A stretch of DNA of 64,000 bases, taken from Mobilicoccus caccae (GTDB taxonomy: Bacteria; Actinomycetota; Actinomycetes; Actinomycetales; Dermatophilaceae). Each line of letters begins with the position of its first letter. Within the stretch, counting starts at the first letter, position 1. The notes beneath the pieces were generated by a model, which was not told the origin of the DNA, did no database searches, and worked only from the letters and a program-made list of their open reading frames with translations. A program made the translations under genes and the position numbers. Where the stretch lies: contig NZ_BSUO01000002.1 in the NCBI RefSeq assembly GCF_030161635.1, forward strand, positions 22,150-86,149. The letters are read 5' to 3'. Below are positions 1-8,457 of this stretch, one piece after another.

Positions 1-936
1 GTCTCGGAGGGTTATCTCCCGGCCGCGGTTTTCGGTTTCGCCACACTCGCGGGAGCCCTGCGGGCCAAGACCTATTTGGAGCGGGTGCTGACCGGCGGTG
101 GAGCATCGTCGGGTTGGGGACGCCTCGGGGCATATCTGGCGCTTCGGGGGCTCGGTAACACGGCCCGGTCCCTGGTTGGCTCCGGTCGAGGCCGTCAGCG
201 TCAACGCAGCTCTCAAGGCCAGGACCAGGGCCGCGGCCGGGGCCGCGGGACGTACGAGGACGACCCGCCCAACGACGGCACCGGCGGCGGCGACGGTGAT
301 GCAGGTGGCGGCACCGGCGGTGGCCGACCCGGCATCGGAGGCGGGCCGCGTCGTGTCCTGGGTGGAGCACGACGCGACGCGACGCGGCCCGGTAGCCGGC
401 CGAGTGCTCGTCGGCCTGGAACCAAGGGCGGCCCGACCCGCTCTGACGGCGATTCGGGACGACCTAGTGCCGCGCCAGGAGGCGCCCCGACGAGACGTCC
501 AGGAGAATCACGACGCACTCAGCGAGAGGAGACGTCAGTCCCCGAGGACCTCGCGTACTTGGCAACACTGACCGGGACGGATGGACCGTTGTCTCCCAAT
601 CGCCGACGTGTCTGGGCCAACCCCAGCACCGGCGGCGAGACCCGAGGGACGCGGCGGTCCTCGTCCAGCGGTGGCGGGTCGTCCTCGTCGTCGTCGGCCG
701 CGCCGAGTGCGCGGCGGTCCTCGTCCAGCGGTGGCGGGTCGTCCTCGTCGTCGTCGGCCGCGCCGAGTGCGCGGCGGTCCTCGTCCAGCGGTGGCGGGTC
801 GTCCTCGAACCGAGCAGGAGCGCAGCCGGCGGGTGAGCGCACTCCTCGGCCGCGAGCACGCACCGGCTACAGCCAGCCCGCGCCGAGGCGGCGCCGCAGT
901 GGTGGTCCTGAGAATCCGGGAGGTAACGAGCGATGA
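1..936 (+). CDS. TrbL/TcpH-like conjugation membrane protein, 3' part (copy 1)
   Basis: This is the C-terminal part of the polytopic transfer protein whose whole gene is at 54443-56499; the frame is already open at base 1. The visible portion holds the end of the last membrane segment, then a long hydrophilic tail rich in Gly, Arg and Ser. The tail carries about 2.6 copies of a 20-residue Ser/Gly repeat. It overlaps the next gene by 4 bp (ATGA), as is usual in this operon. Confidence 0.85.
   Translation, partial: VSEGYLPAAVFGFATLAGALRAKTYLERVLTGGGASSGWGRLGAYLALRGLGNTARSLVGSGRGRQRQRSSQGQDQGRGRGRGTYEDDPPNDGTGGGDGDAGGGTGGGRPGIGGGPRRVLGGARRDATRPGSRPSARRPGTKGGPTRSDGDSGRPSAAPGGAPTRRPGESRRTQREETSVPEDLAYLATLTGTDGPLSPNRRRVWANPSTGGETRGTRRSSSSGGGSSSSSSAAPSARRSSSSGGGSSSSSSAAPSARRSSSSGGGSSSNRAGAQPAGERTPRPRARTGYSQPAPRRRRSGGPENPGGNER
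651..809 (+). repeat. 60-bp in-frame tandem repeat
   Basis: Two full copies and one partial copy of a 60-bp unit start at 651, 711 and 771. They encode a repeated Ser/Gly-rich 20-residue block in the cytoplasmic-looking tail of the TrbL-like protein. The same repeat lies at 56214-56372 in the second copy. Confidence 0.9.
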
Positions 937-1574
937 ACTGGCGTGACTACGACGACGCCGAGCTGGATGCGGTTGTTCCTGACCATGCACCACCTCCCCC
1001 GCCTCCGGAGTCGGTCGAGAAGGCTCAGCGGTCGGGGGGCCGGTGGTGGCCGGTGGTGGCCGCGGTTCTCGCCGCGGCGGTCCTCCTTGGCGCTGTGCTC
1101 TGGTTCCGGGATCGTCCGGAAGCGCCGGCTACGCCGCCGGCGGCTGCAACGACGTCGCAGCCGACCGCGGCCCCTGCCCCGCCCGTTGACACCCCGGAGT
1201 CAACCGCACCCGCGCCCTCAGCGCCGCAAGATGCCGATGCAGCCTCGGTCCGTGCCGCGGAAGCGTTCGTGGCAGCGTGGCGAGCACCTGGGACACCGGA
1301 GGCGCGACGGGCAGGCTTGGTGAAGGTGACGACGCCGCGTCTGGCGACGACGCTGAGTGAGGTCGATCCGGCGACCTTGCCCGCGCCCGTCGGCGCATCG
1401 CACGTCGTGGCCCGCTCCGGGGCCACTTCGACGGTCAGTCTGGACCTCGACGACGCCTCGACGCTGATGCTCGGTCTTACCGACACGGCGGGCCGAGTCG
1501 TCGTCACCACCGTGGGCCGCACCGCAGCGGGTGCCCCGGCGCCGACACTTCCGACCGCGCAAGGGTCATCGTGA
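933..1574 (+). CDS. Single-pass membrane protein of the transfer operon
   Basis: 213 aa. An acidic, proline-rich N-terminus (residues 1-33) precedes one membrane segment (about 36-58), a Pro/Thr/Ala linker (about 60-100) and a C-terminal alpha+beta domain of about 100 residues. The size and order resemble the NTF2-like domains of VirB8/TcpC-type proteins, but I see no diagnostic motif. It overlaps both neighbours by 4 bp, so it is translationally coupled between the TrbL-like protein and the wall hydrolase. It probably acts outside the membrane in the conjugation channel. Confidence 0.8.
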   Translation: MNWRDYDDAELDAVVPDHAPPPPPPESVEKAQRSGGRWWPVVAAVLAAAVLLGAVLWFRDRPEAPATPPAAATTSQPTAAPAPPVDTPESTAPAPSAPQDADAASVRAAEAFVAAWRAPGTPEARRAGLVKVTTPRLATTLSEVDPATLPAPVGASHVVARSGATSTVSLDLDDASTLMLGLTDTAGRVVVTTVGRTAAGAPAPTLPTAQGSS

Positions 1575-2665
1575 CCAAGTGGCTCGGTGTTGTCGTCGTG
1601 GTGCTCATCGGTCTGCCGCTGGCCTTCCTGGCCTTGCTTTCGGGCCCGAACGTGAGTCAGCAGGCCGCAGCCGCGAATGACTGTGGCGCCCCGGAGACGG
1701 CCGTTCTGGGCACCTTCACGCCGGGCTCGATCGACGAGGCTCCGTTCGTGGGGACCGCGAGCAAGACCAAGGCCGAGGCCCGGTCGGTGGCCTCGACGAT
1801 CATCGCCGTGGGTCAACAGCGCCGGATTCCCCCGCGTGGCTTGGTCATCGCGATTGCGACAGCGATGCAAGAGAGCCAGCTCCGCAACCTCGATCATGGT
1901 GACCGGGATTCCCTGGGGGCGTTCCAGCAGCGCCCCTCGCAGGGGTGGGGCAGCCCCGCTCAGCTTCAGAATCCGACCTGGGCGGCCGGGCAGTTCTATG
2001 ACGCGTTGTTGCAGGTGCCGGATTGGCAGCAGATGCCGTTGACCCAGGCGGCGCAGGCAGTGCAGCGCAGTGGGTTTCCCGACGCCTATGCGCAGTGGGA
2101 GGCGTCGGCGCGGGTGATCGTGCAGGCGTACAGCGCGAGCACGAGCACGGCGGGCTCGGCGTCGACTGCGCCGGTGGCGCCCCTCGATCCGTCTGCACTC
2201 AACGCTGCCGCGGAGCAATGCCCCAACGGGGGCGCACCCAACAGCTTCGTCGGTCCTCTCGTGGGCGCCGACGTGGGCAGCAAGACCGTGAACGCCGGGT
2301 TGGCCGAGGTCGCCAAGGGCATCCCCTACAGCTGGGGCGGTGGTGGCCCATCCGGGCCGTCCCGCGGATTCGACGCCGGCGCGAGCACCGTTGGTTATGA
2401 CTGCTCGTCGTTTGCTCAGATGGCGTGGTACCGCGGCAGCGGCGGCACAATCACTCTCCCGCGGACGGCCAAGCAGCAGCACGACGCGCTGCCGGCGGTC
2501 TCCTTGAGTCAGCTTCAACCCGGCGATCTGCTCTTCTTCGGACCGGGCGGCGGGCGTGTCACGCACGTCATGGTTTTCGTGGGGAACGGCGCGATCGCCG
2601 AAGCACCGCGCACGGGGCTGAGTCTGCGCACGCAAACCGGGTTCATCTCCGGGGGCGCCTGGTGA
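1571..2665 (+). CDS. Bifunctional peptidoglycan hydrolase (lysozyme-like plus NlpC/P60), TcpG-like
   Basis: 364 aa. An N-terminal signal anchor (residues 4-25) is followed by a lysozyme/SLT-like region (about 90-180, with the stretch MQESQ...LGAFQQRPSQGW) and a C-terminal NlpC/P60 domain. In that domain the Cys of YDCSSF (about residue 278) and the His of THVMVF (about 332) are the expected catalytic pair. Such proteins open the cell wall for the conjugation channel in Gram-positive plasmids (TcpG of pCW3, TraG of pSK41). It starts inside the previous stop codon (GTGA). The protein ends soon after the C40 core, slightly short of many relatives. Confidence 0.88.
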   Translation: MTKWLGVVVVVLIGLPLAFLALLSGPNVSQQAAAANDCGAPETAVLGTFTPGSIDEAPFVGTASKTKAEARSVASTIIAVGQQRRIPPRGLVIAIATAMQESQLRNLDHGDRDSLGAFQQRPSQGWGSPAQLQNPTWAAGQFYDALLQVPDWQQMPLTQAAQAVQRSGFPDAYAQWEASARVIVQAYSASTSTAGSASTAPVAPLDPSALNAAAEQCPNGGAPNSFVGPLVGADVGSKTVNAGLAEVAKGIPYSWGGGGPSGPSRGFDAGASTVGYDCSSFAQMAWYRGSGGTITLPRTAKQQHDALPAVSLSQLQPGDLLFFGPGGGRVTHVMVFVGNGAIAEAPRTGLSLRTQTGFISGGAW

Positions 2666-2747
2666 AGCCCTACTACTCCGCGAGGTTCGTCGGCGCGGCG
2701 CGTCCAACTTCCAGCTGAGCACCCGATTCATGCATTAGAGAGAGACC

Positions 2748-2981
2748 ATGCCTCGACAGCCCAACTCCCAGCAGCAGCAGGCCCGCATCTTGCGTCAGTT
2801 CTATCTTGACCCCGCCGATGACGCCCTGCTCGACCAGCTCAAGGAAGCCCTGGGCGAGCGGCACATGGTGCGCGCCTTGCGCTACCTCCTGCGTCAGTAC
2901 GTGCCAGCGGCAGTGGAGCAGATCGAGCGGGAGGGCCGTCTCGATGGGCAGCCGCAGGCCGACACCCTGCCGCATACATGA
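2748..2981 (+). CDS. Small RHH-like protein at the end of the transfer operon
   Basis: 77 aa, ATG start, 80 bp after the hydrolase. A short beta-like stretch (ARILRQFYL) followed by two amphipathic helices matches the ribbon-helix-helix pattern of small plasmid DNA-binding proteins such as MobC or relaxosome accessory factors. The fold is inferred from pattern only. It lies directly before a strong hairpin and the Rep candidate, so it could serve transfer or replication control. Confidence 0.65.
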   Translation: MPRQPNSQQQQARILRQFYLDPADDALLDQLKEALGERHMVRALRYLLRQYVPAAVEQIEREGRLDGQPQADTLPHT

Positions 2982-3027
2982 AACCCGGCGGCGTGTCGAA
3001 GCACCACGAGGCACCGGGAGGCAATAG

Positions 3028-3069
3028 GTTGAGGCCCGATCCCCCATAGGAAGGAGACCGGGCCTCAAC
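3028..3069 (+). terminator. Hairpin terminator after the transfer operon
   Basis: Perfect 11-bp inverted repeat (GTTGAGGCCCG with its complement at 3059-3069) around a 20-nt purine-rich loop. There is no T tract, which is common for actinobacterial terminators. Confidence 0.6.
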
Positions 3070-3105
3070 AACGACAACGTCTTTGGATGACCTGGCTGGC
3101 GCCGA

Positions 3106-4503
3106 TTGCTTGGCGGCCTGACGCGCTCAGCTGGTCAACAACGAAACACTGATCACTCGGGAGTCACGATAGCACCACAGGACCCCCGAGAGGGAGTCCT
3201 GCGCGCCTTTACGGGGCGCGGCGTGTCGCCGTTGGCGGATGCGTCGGCCGGCGCCTGTGAGGCCGTGACTACCCCTCTCGGAGAATCAGAGAAAGCATCT
3301 CCTCGTCCGCGGACGCGACGTCGGCGGCGGGCTCGCATTGGTGTGCCCCGTGGCAGTGTGGTGACCACGAATCCCGTCGAATGGCGGCGTCGAGTGCATG
3401 ACTGGATCGAGGTCCAGTCTTTCCGCCGCGATCTACGTGCCACGATGGTTGAGCTGGTCAACCATGTGGCATATCAGTGGCGCATCGACGTGGGATGGTC
3501 CTCTCCCGGACACGACGTGCTCGCACAAAGAATGGCCCGGAGCACCCGCACGGTTTCGCGTGGCATTGCTCGACTCATCGCCGAGGGTTGGCTGATGGAG
3601 CTGGCGCCCGGCACGATTGAGTGGGATGCCGAAAGCGATTCTCCCGTCAATCTCAGGGCGGAATATGCGCTACTTGTCGAGGCGCCGCAACCCGTCCCGG
3701 CCGGGAATCAAGGCGATGGTTCTTGGCTCATGTCGAAGGTCCCTAGGACCCGCGCTGAGCGGCGTGCTGCCGCTGAGCGGATGCGGGCCGATGATCTGAC
3801 GCTGCGTCAAATATCGACGCGCTGTCTGGCATCCACGCTGAGGCCCTGGTTCGCGGCGGGGTGGACCCCGAACGATATCCGTACCGCTATCGCCAAGACA
3901 CCTTCCGGTGAGGCGTGGACTTTCACGACCACATGGAAATCGGTTGTCGGTTGTTTGCGGTGGAGGTTGAACCACTGGACCGATGAGGAAGGCAAGCCGT
4001 TGCCTCCGCTGTCTCGTCAGCGGGCTCAGGAGGTCCTGCGTCAGCGTGAGGAGAGCGAGAGGCGTCGCCGGGGAATGGAGCAAGCTCGATCGCGGGGCGA
4101 GTTCACCGCGCCGGGATCGCGCCCCGTCGAGGTCGAGGCGTTGCTCGAAGCGGCTCGTGCTCGGGTGCGCGCCCGCCGGCGGCTGGTGTCTTCTGTGGGG
4201 GAACGAAATGGCGACCCATCGGAGAGTTCTACTCTCCTTAGAGAGTCCTCTTCACGCGCGCGAGGCGATCGCCTCACGCTCGGCGCTCATCGCCGTGAGC
4301 GGCCCGGAGAAACGGGCCGGGATCGAGAGGCGACGAGCTGGCGAGCCAAGTTCGCAGCCGAAATCGAAGCCGGTCGCGGCGAGGCCGCGACGCGGCGACA
4401 AGCCGAGACACGGCAAGAACCCGGACGGCTCCGGGGTTTCACTCGGAGCCGCCTCGGGATACGATCGAGGCGTGTTCCAGACTTGCTCCCCACCTGTTCC
4501 TAG
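3106..4503 (+). CDS. Winged-helix replication initiator candidate (Rep1)
   Basis: 465 aa from a TTG; the true start is uncertain, because conserved-looking sequence begins only at about residue 88 (PVEWRRRVHDW) and in-frame GTG codons lie before it. Residues about 130-165 form a helix-turn-helix (HDVLAQRMARSTRTVSRGI). The rest is basic and alpha-helical. No nuclease, primase or polymerase motif is visible. Helix-turn-helix proteins of this size next to an origin-like palindrome are often initiators on actinobacterial plasmids, so I infer Rep, but a transcription factor is possible. The last 60 codons run into the palindrome region. Confidence 0.6.
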   Translation: MLGGLTRSAGQQRNTDHSGVTIAPQDPREGVLRAFTGRGVSPLADASAGACEAVTTPLGESEKASPRPRTRRRRRARIGVPRGSVVTTNPVEWRRRVHDWIEVQSFRRDLRATMVELVNHVAYQWRIDVGWSSPGHDVLAQRMARSTRTVSRGIARLIAEGWLMELAPGTIEWDAESDSPVNLRAEYALLVEAPQPVPAGNQGDGSWLMSKVPRTRAERRAAAERMRADDLTLRQISTRCLASTLRPWFAAGWTPNDIRTAIAKTPSGEAWTFTTTWKSVVGCLRWRLNHWTDEEGKPLPPLSRQRAQEVLRQREESERRRRGMEQARSRGEFTAPGSRPVEVEALLEAARARVRARRRLVSSVGERNGDPSESSTLLRESSSRARGDRLTLGAHRRERPGETGRDREATSWRAKFAAEIEAGRGEAATRRQAETRQEPGRLRGFTRSRLGIRSRRVPDLLPTCS

Positions 4504-4518
4504 CCTATTCTTGCGGGA

Positions 4519-4644
4519 ACTCCCTCCCCCACCCTGACCAGCGTAAACGCCTCGCTCCCCAGGACACCACCCACCGCCATCGTCCCTCAGTCAGTGGGTG
4601 GTGTCCTGGGGAGCGAGCAGAGTGGTCAGGGTGGGGGAGGGAGT
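4519..4644. other. 126-bp interrupted palindrome, candidate origin (replication or transfer)
   Basis: Outer arms 4519-4540 and 4623-4644 are perfect complements, as are inner arms 4551-4573 and 4595-4617, around a 21-nt loop. The left spacer (4541-4550) is itself a small palindrome. In total 45 bp can pair. It starts 16 bp after the Rep candidate stop codon and precedes the C-poor region, fitting an origin or nick-site structure. Confidence 0.6.
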
Positions 4645-4916
4645 TTGGTTGTGGTGAAGGTTAGGAACAGGTGGGGAGTAGGTTCAATGGTTAAGTCAAG
4701 GTTTGGTTGTGGTCAAGGTTGAAGAAGGTTGTGGTTGGGGTAGGTGGTCAGATTCAGGTTAAAGCGGGTAGTTGGGGGTGGAGGGTGGTTGTAAGTTTAG
4801 GTGGAGTTGGGGTAGTGGTTGCGTTAGGTGATTAGGTGCGGGTTAGAGCGGGGTGGTCGGGTAGTTGAGGCCGGTTTTTGGTGGGTCGGTTTGTTTTGGG
4901 TTGTGTGTAGGTTGGA
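4645..4916. other. C-depleted, G/T-rich non-coding strand
   Basis: About 270 bp without a gene. I count roughly 14 C on the plus strand (about 5 percent), in a plasmid where C is otherwise abundant. AAGGTT and GGTTGTGG recur at irregular spacing. Such asymmetry next to a palindrome suggests a strand kept unpaired at an origin or oriT, or a protein-loading zone. No promoter is clear. Confidence 0.6.
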
Positions 4917-4940
4917 GTGAAGGTTGAGGAGGTGATTGGT

Positions 4941-5627
4941 GTGCGGTTGACGAGTCGTGATGTTGAGTGGTTGGCGTGGATGTCTCGGTGGCGGGCGGTG
5001 ACGGCGTATCAGGTTGTGGCGTGGTTTGATCCAGATTCGGCGACGTTGGTGAAGCAGGTGGAGCGGTCGTGTCGTCGGTTTAGGGAGCTGGGCTTGGTGG
5101 AGTCGGCGAAGTTGCTGGGTGATCGGCCGATGACGCATAGCGTGACCCGTGAGGGGTTGCGGGTCGTGGAGATTGAGCACGCGGGTCGACGGCCTGTGGT
5201 GGGGACGTTGCATCACGATCTGGCGGTGGTGGATTGTGCGACGTGGTTGCATCACCGACGTAGCATCGGGTCCTTTATGACGGAGGTCGAGATTCGCGCT
5301 ATTGACCCGCCGCGTGCGGAGTTTCCTGAGTTCGCGTTGCGTGCAGCGCCGGGGGCAGGTCGCGCGATTCTTTATCCCGATCTGGTGACGGTGCATGAGC
5401 AGGGGTTGCTTGCGCATGAGGTGGAGTTGGCCCGCAAGGACCGGACTCGGGCTGTTGCTCTGATGGAGACATACGCTCTCAGCTCGCGGTATCTGCGGGT
5501 CGCGTACTACGGTGCGCCCGGCGTGCGCAAGGGTTTGGAGGAGGCCGCGGAGAAGGCGAACAAGGTCGTCGCGGGTAGTGGGCCGAAGGTGTTTGTGCGC
5601 GGGTGGGAATGGGAGGAAAGGCCTTGA
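4941..5627 (+). CDS. Replication-relaxation family protein
   Basis: 228 aa from GTG 4941, chosen because GAGGAGG lies 8 nt upstream; upstream GTG codons at 4917 and 4932 are possible, but 4932 lies in the Shine-Dalgarno itself. The N-terminal part (TSRDVEWLAWMSRWRAVTAYQVV) has the winged-helix pattern of the Replic_Relax family found on actinobacterial plasmids. The C-terminal half (PDLVTVHEQGLLAHEVELARKDR) carries an acidic ...E-x-E-x-A-R-K motif reminiscent of nuclease-like folds. It is coupled to the coupling ATPase by a 4-bp overlap, implying a role at the origin during transfer or replication. Confidence 0.82.
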   Translation: MRLTSRDVEWLAWMSRWRAVTAYQVVAWFDPDSATLVKQVERSCRRFRELGLVESAKLLGDRPMTHSVTREGLRVVEIEHAGRRPVVGTLHHDLAVVDCATWLHHRRSIGSFMTEVEIRAIDPPRAEFPEFALRAAPGAGRAILYPDLVTVHEQGLLAHEVELARKDRTRAVALMETYALSSRYLRVAYYGAPGVRKGLEEAAEKANKVVAGSGPKVFVRGWEWEERP

Positions 5628-7867
5628 GGGAGGCGTCGGCAGTTGCCGGTCCCCGGGTGCCGTGGATTGGTGGTCCAGGTGCTCAGCGGCCCGTTTCCGA
5701 GGGCGAGGCGCTGGTTCGAGCGGCAGTGTGGGGAATTGCTCTGCTGAATCCCGTCACTGCCGTTCTGACCTTTGTCGGGGTTTTGGTGGTTTCTCGTCAA
5801 GCCGTTATGGAGCGGGTGCGTGGATGGTGGGTGACGCTCGCGGGGCTGGTGTTGTTGCCGCTGCTGTTCGGTCTCGGGGCGGGTCGTATCTACGTTTCGC
5901 CGTGGCGGGAGATGGCGGCGGTTGTCGCTCGCGGTGGGCTGATGTTGCGTGATGGCGGGGCGGTTCGTGTTCTGGGTGGTCTGGTCCAGGAGCGGTGGTT
6001 GCTGTGGCTGTGGGGGCAAATCCCGCTTGGGATCGGCATGGCGCTGGTGATCTGCGGGCTGGTGCTGTCTCGGCGGCGTCGTTTCCGGCCGACGTGGAGG
6101 GTGCATCGTCCTGACTACTCGACGCATCTGACGGGGACGAAGGCGGCGAAGGCGCACGAGCGGGCGAAGAAGATCGCGGCGTCGCCCCCTGCGTCCACCA
6201 CTGACGCTGCGCGCGAGCAGGACGACGAGCAAGGCTCGTCGTCGCTCGTGGCTCGGTTGGCGGCGCGGGTGCGCCGCACCCAGGGCGCCTCGCGCCCTGG
6301 GGAGGCGGGGACGTGGACAGACAGCGCGGCTCTGTTCGGGATCGACGAGGCCGGGGAGCCGGTGCTGTGGCGCGGTTCATGGTTCCTCTCGCACGTCGTC
6401 GTGACCGGCCCTACCGGCCTGGGTAAGACGACGACGCTGCTGCGGTTGTTGTGGATCGCGTTGCTCGGTCTGCGAGGGGCTCGCATCGGGGTTGTCCTGA
6501 TCGACCTCAAGGGGTCCAAGGCTTTCGCTCGGAGTGTGAAGTGGCTGGCCGCACTCGCCGATCGTCGCTGCGCCGTGGTGTCACTGTCGGGGCCGAGCGC
6601 GCACGTGAACCCGCTGCGGCACGGTTCCTCCCAAGAGGTCACTTCCCGGTTGATGGAAGCCCTGGCGACGATGAAAGACGGTGGATTCTCCGACCCCTAC
6701 CACCGCTCGAACGGGCTGAATTGGTTGCGGATGAGTCTGCAAGCTTTGGACCAGCTCATCGAGCGCGGTCTCGCCCGCAAGGACGGCACGCAGTGGAAGC
6801 GGACCCTCGGGGACCTGCTGCTGCTCATGGAGGTGGAGGAGCTGGCGCGCATCCGTCCTCAGCTCGTCGACCCGGTGAAGGCCAAGGTCGGGAAGCGGGT
6901 CGCACGGGCCGCTAAGGACCGTGATTACAGGTCCTCTGTCGGCGGGATGATCGCCCGCATCGAGACTTTGGCCGAGAGCGAGGCGGGACGACTGAGCGTG
7001 GAGGACGAGCACACCGTCGACATTGACACCTTCGTGCGTGAGGCAGGGGTGCTGGTGTTCAGCCTGGACGCGCAGGTCGACGCCGATTCAGCTCGGGCGC
7101 TGTCCACGCTGGTCGTGAAAGACCTCACCCGCCTATTCGCCCAGCTCGATGACGAGGAATGGCCGGACCGGACCGGGGGGCGGACCCTGCTCATGCTGGA
7201 TGAATTCGGCGCCATCGGCGGCGAGACGTTGCGTGACTGCTTCGAGCGATCGCGCAGCGGAGGTGGCTGCACGATCCTGTCGGCGCAGACCGACGCAGCG
7301 TTCTCGGCCGTCAGCGACGAGTTCGCCGAGTCGGTCTGGGACAACGCGGGCATCCACATTCTGCACCGGCAGCGTGGAAGCGCCTCCGCACGCGCCGAGC
7401 ACATCGGCACCGAGGCGAGCTGGCAGGAGACGATTCAGGTCACCGAGGACAGCGACATTTTCGGCTCGGTCGCACCCGGCACCGGCGTGGGCTCCCTACG
7501 GCGCGTCGAGGAGTTCATCGTCCACCCCAAGGAGCTGCGCAAGCTCGGCACCGGGCAAGTCATCCTGGTCGAGCCCGAGGGCGTGCACCGCGTGGCCGTG
7601 ACGAAGATCGACGACCTGCCGGGCGAGGACTCACCCGAGGCACCCAGCGGGGAGAGCAACACCCCGGACGAGGACGCCCCGGACACGAGCGAGCAGGCAG
7701 CCCCGCAGGCGCCGAGTTTCGCGGAGCTGTTCGCCGCTCCCCCGCTGCAACCACGGGTCGAGGCACCCAAGGCATCCACCACTGCGCAGGCCAGTGAGGA
7801 GGAGTCGACCGGGGACGAGGACGAAGAATGGATCGAGACGCCAGAAGGCGAACGCATCGTCTTCTGA
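5624..7867 (+). CDS. VirD4/TraD-like coupling ATPase of conjugation (copy 1, intact)
   Basis: 747 aa from TTG 5624, which overlaps the previous stop and has GGAGG 7 nt upstream. Membrane segments lie in the first 150 residues. A Walker A (GPTGLGKTTT, about 261-270) and a Walker B (LLMLDEFGAI, about 521-530) define the ATPase core, with a Gln-containing motif (LSAQTDAAFS) after it. The C-terminal 100 residues are acidic and low-complexity. It delivers DNA to the secretion channel at the inner membrane. The second copy is frameshifted by one G, which supports this copy as the correct reading. Confidence 0.9.
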   Translation: MREASAVAGPRVPWIGGPGAQRPVSEGEALVRAAVWGIALLNPVTAVLTFVGVLVVSRQAVMERVRGWWVTLAGLVLLPLLFGLGAGRIYVSPWREMAAVVARGGLMLRDGGAVRVLGGLVQERWLLWLWGQIPLGIGMALVICGLVLSRRRRFRPTWRVHRPDYSTHLTGTKAAKAHERAKKIAASPPASTTDAAREQDDEQGSSSLVARLAARVRRTQGASRPGEAGTWTDSAALFGIDEAGEPVLWRGSWFLSHVVVTGPTGLGKTTTLLRLLWIALLGLRGARIGVVLIDLKGSKAFARSVKWLAALADRRCAVVSLSGPSAHVNPLRHGSSQEVTSRLMEALATMKDGGFSDPYHRSNGLNWLRMSLQALDQLIERGLARKDGTQWKRTLGDLLLLMEVEELARIRPQLVDPVKAKVGKRVARAAKDRDYRSSVGGMIARIETLAESEAGRLSVEDEHTVDIDTFVREAGVLVFSLDAQVDADSARALSTLVVKDLTRLFAQLDDEEWPDRTGGRTLLMLDEFGAIGGETLRDCFERSRSGGGCTILSAQTDAAFSAVSDEFAESVWDNAGIHILHRQRGSASARAEHIGTEASWQETIQVTEDSDIFGSVAPGTGVGSLRRVEEFIVHPKELRKLGTGQVILVEPEGVHRVAVTKIDDLPGEDSPEAPSGESNTPDEDAPDTSEQAAPQAPSFAELFAAPPLQPRVEAPKASTTAQASEEESTGDEDEEWIETPEGERIVF

Positions 7868-8421
7868 GGACTCACCGCCGGCGCGTGGATGGGTTGCGGC
7901 CGTAGGGCTGCGTCGGGGCACGGCGGCAGCGTGGCCGTCTGGGCACCCAATGCACCCGCCTAACACCCCGACGCACAGCGTCGTTCTCGACGGTTGATCG
8001 CTGGTCAGTGAGAACGGCGTCGAGGTCGCTCCCGAACCGCACCGTGCTAGGTGAGCACCGTGCGATCGGGGGCACGTTGGTCTGCCGAAGGTGCAGCAAG
8101 AGAGCCCATTCCCTCGGGCCGTACGCGACAAGGAGCGGGACGAGAGCACCCCTGGCGACTCACCGTCGCCGGCGGTTGGGGAAAAGCGGCTCAGGAGGAG
8201 GGAGGTGGGGCCTCGGGCTGAGGTTGTCGACCCCCCAGGGCTCACGGATCGCGGGGGTCGAGTCCCGAAACCGTGCCAGGGCAGGCAGAACCGCACGGCA
8301 CGCGAGGAGAGAGGTTAAGGCGGCTCTAGCCCTCGGGGCGTCGTCTCGGGCTGATGCTCGCGACGGGGTGATGAGACGCCCAAGAATCTCGAGATTTCAT
8401 CGAAACAAACACACCAAACCA
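7868..8421. other. Non-coding spacer after the coupling ATPase
   Basis: I find no supportable gene. It contains an inverted repeat TCGACCCCC at 8227-8235 with its complement at 8253-8261 (terminator or nick-region candidate), a repeated GCACCGTGC at 8040 and 8056, and an AT-richer end leading into the first family A promoter. Its place between transfer genes and the small-gene cluster makes it a possible oriT region. Confidence 0.4.
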
Positions 8422-8451
8422 TTGCCCTATCTGCCTTAGATGCCTTAGACT
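8422..8451 (+). promoter_or_regulatory. Family A promoter 1
   Basis: Three direct 9-bp repeats (consensus TGCCTTAGA). They form TTGCCC, an 18-bp gap and TAGACT, a sigma-70-type promoter. The next gene's ATG at 8458 lies 7 nt after the -10 box, so a leaderless transcript is possible. Confidence 0.75.
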
Positions 8452-8457
8452 ATAGGC

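Larger units (their letters stand above)
1..8437. repeat. Terminal direct repeat, copy 1 (contig overlap of a circular molecule)
   Basis: This segment recurs at 55564-64000. The only differences I see are a C run of 5 versus 6 (4526-4530 against 60089-60094), a shifted G run (4633 region against 60197 region), and a G run of 6 versus 5 (7175-7180 against 62739-62743). Homopolymer-only differences indicate two reads of one locus, not an evolved duplication. The unit length is therefore about 55,563 bp. Confidence 0.95.

Noticed and set aside
1025..2731. A 568-codon minus-strand open frame
   Set aside because: It runs antisense to two well-supported transfer genes and has no domain, signal or ribosome-binding site; the high GC explains its length.
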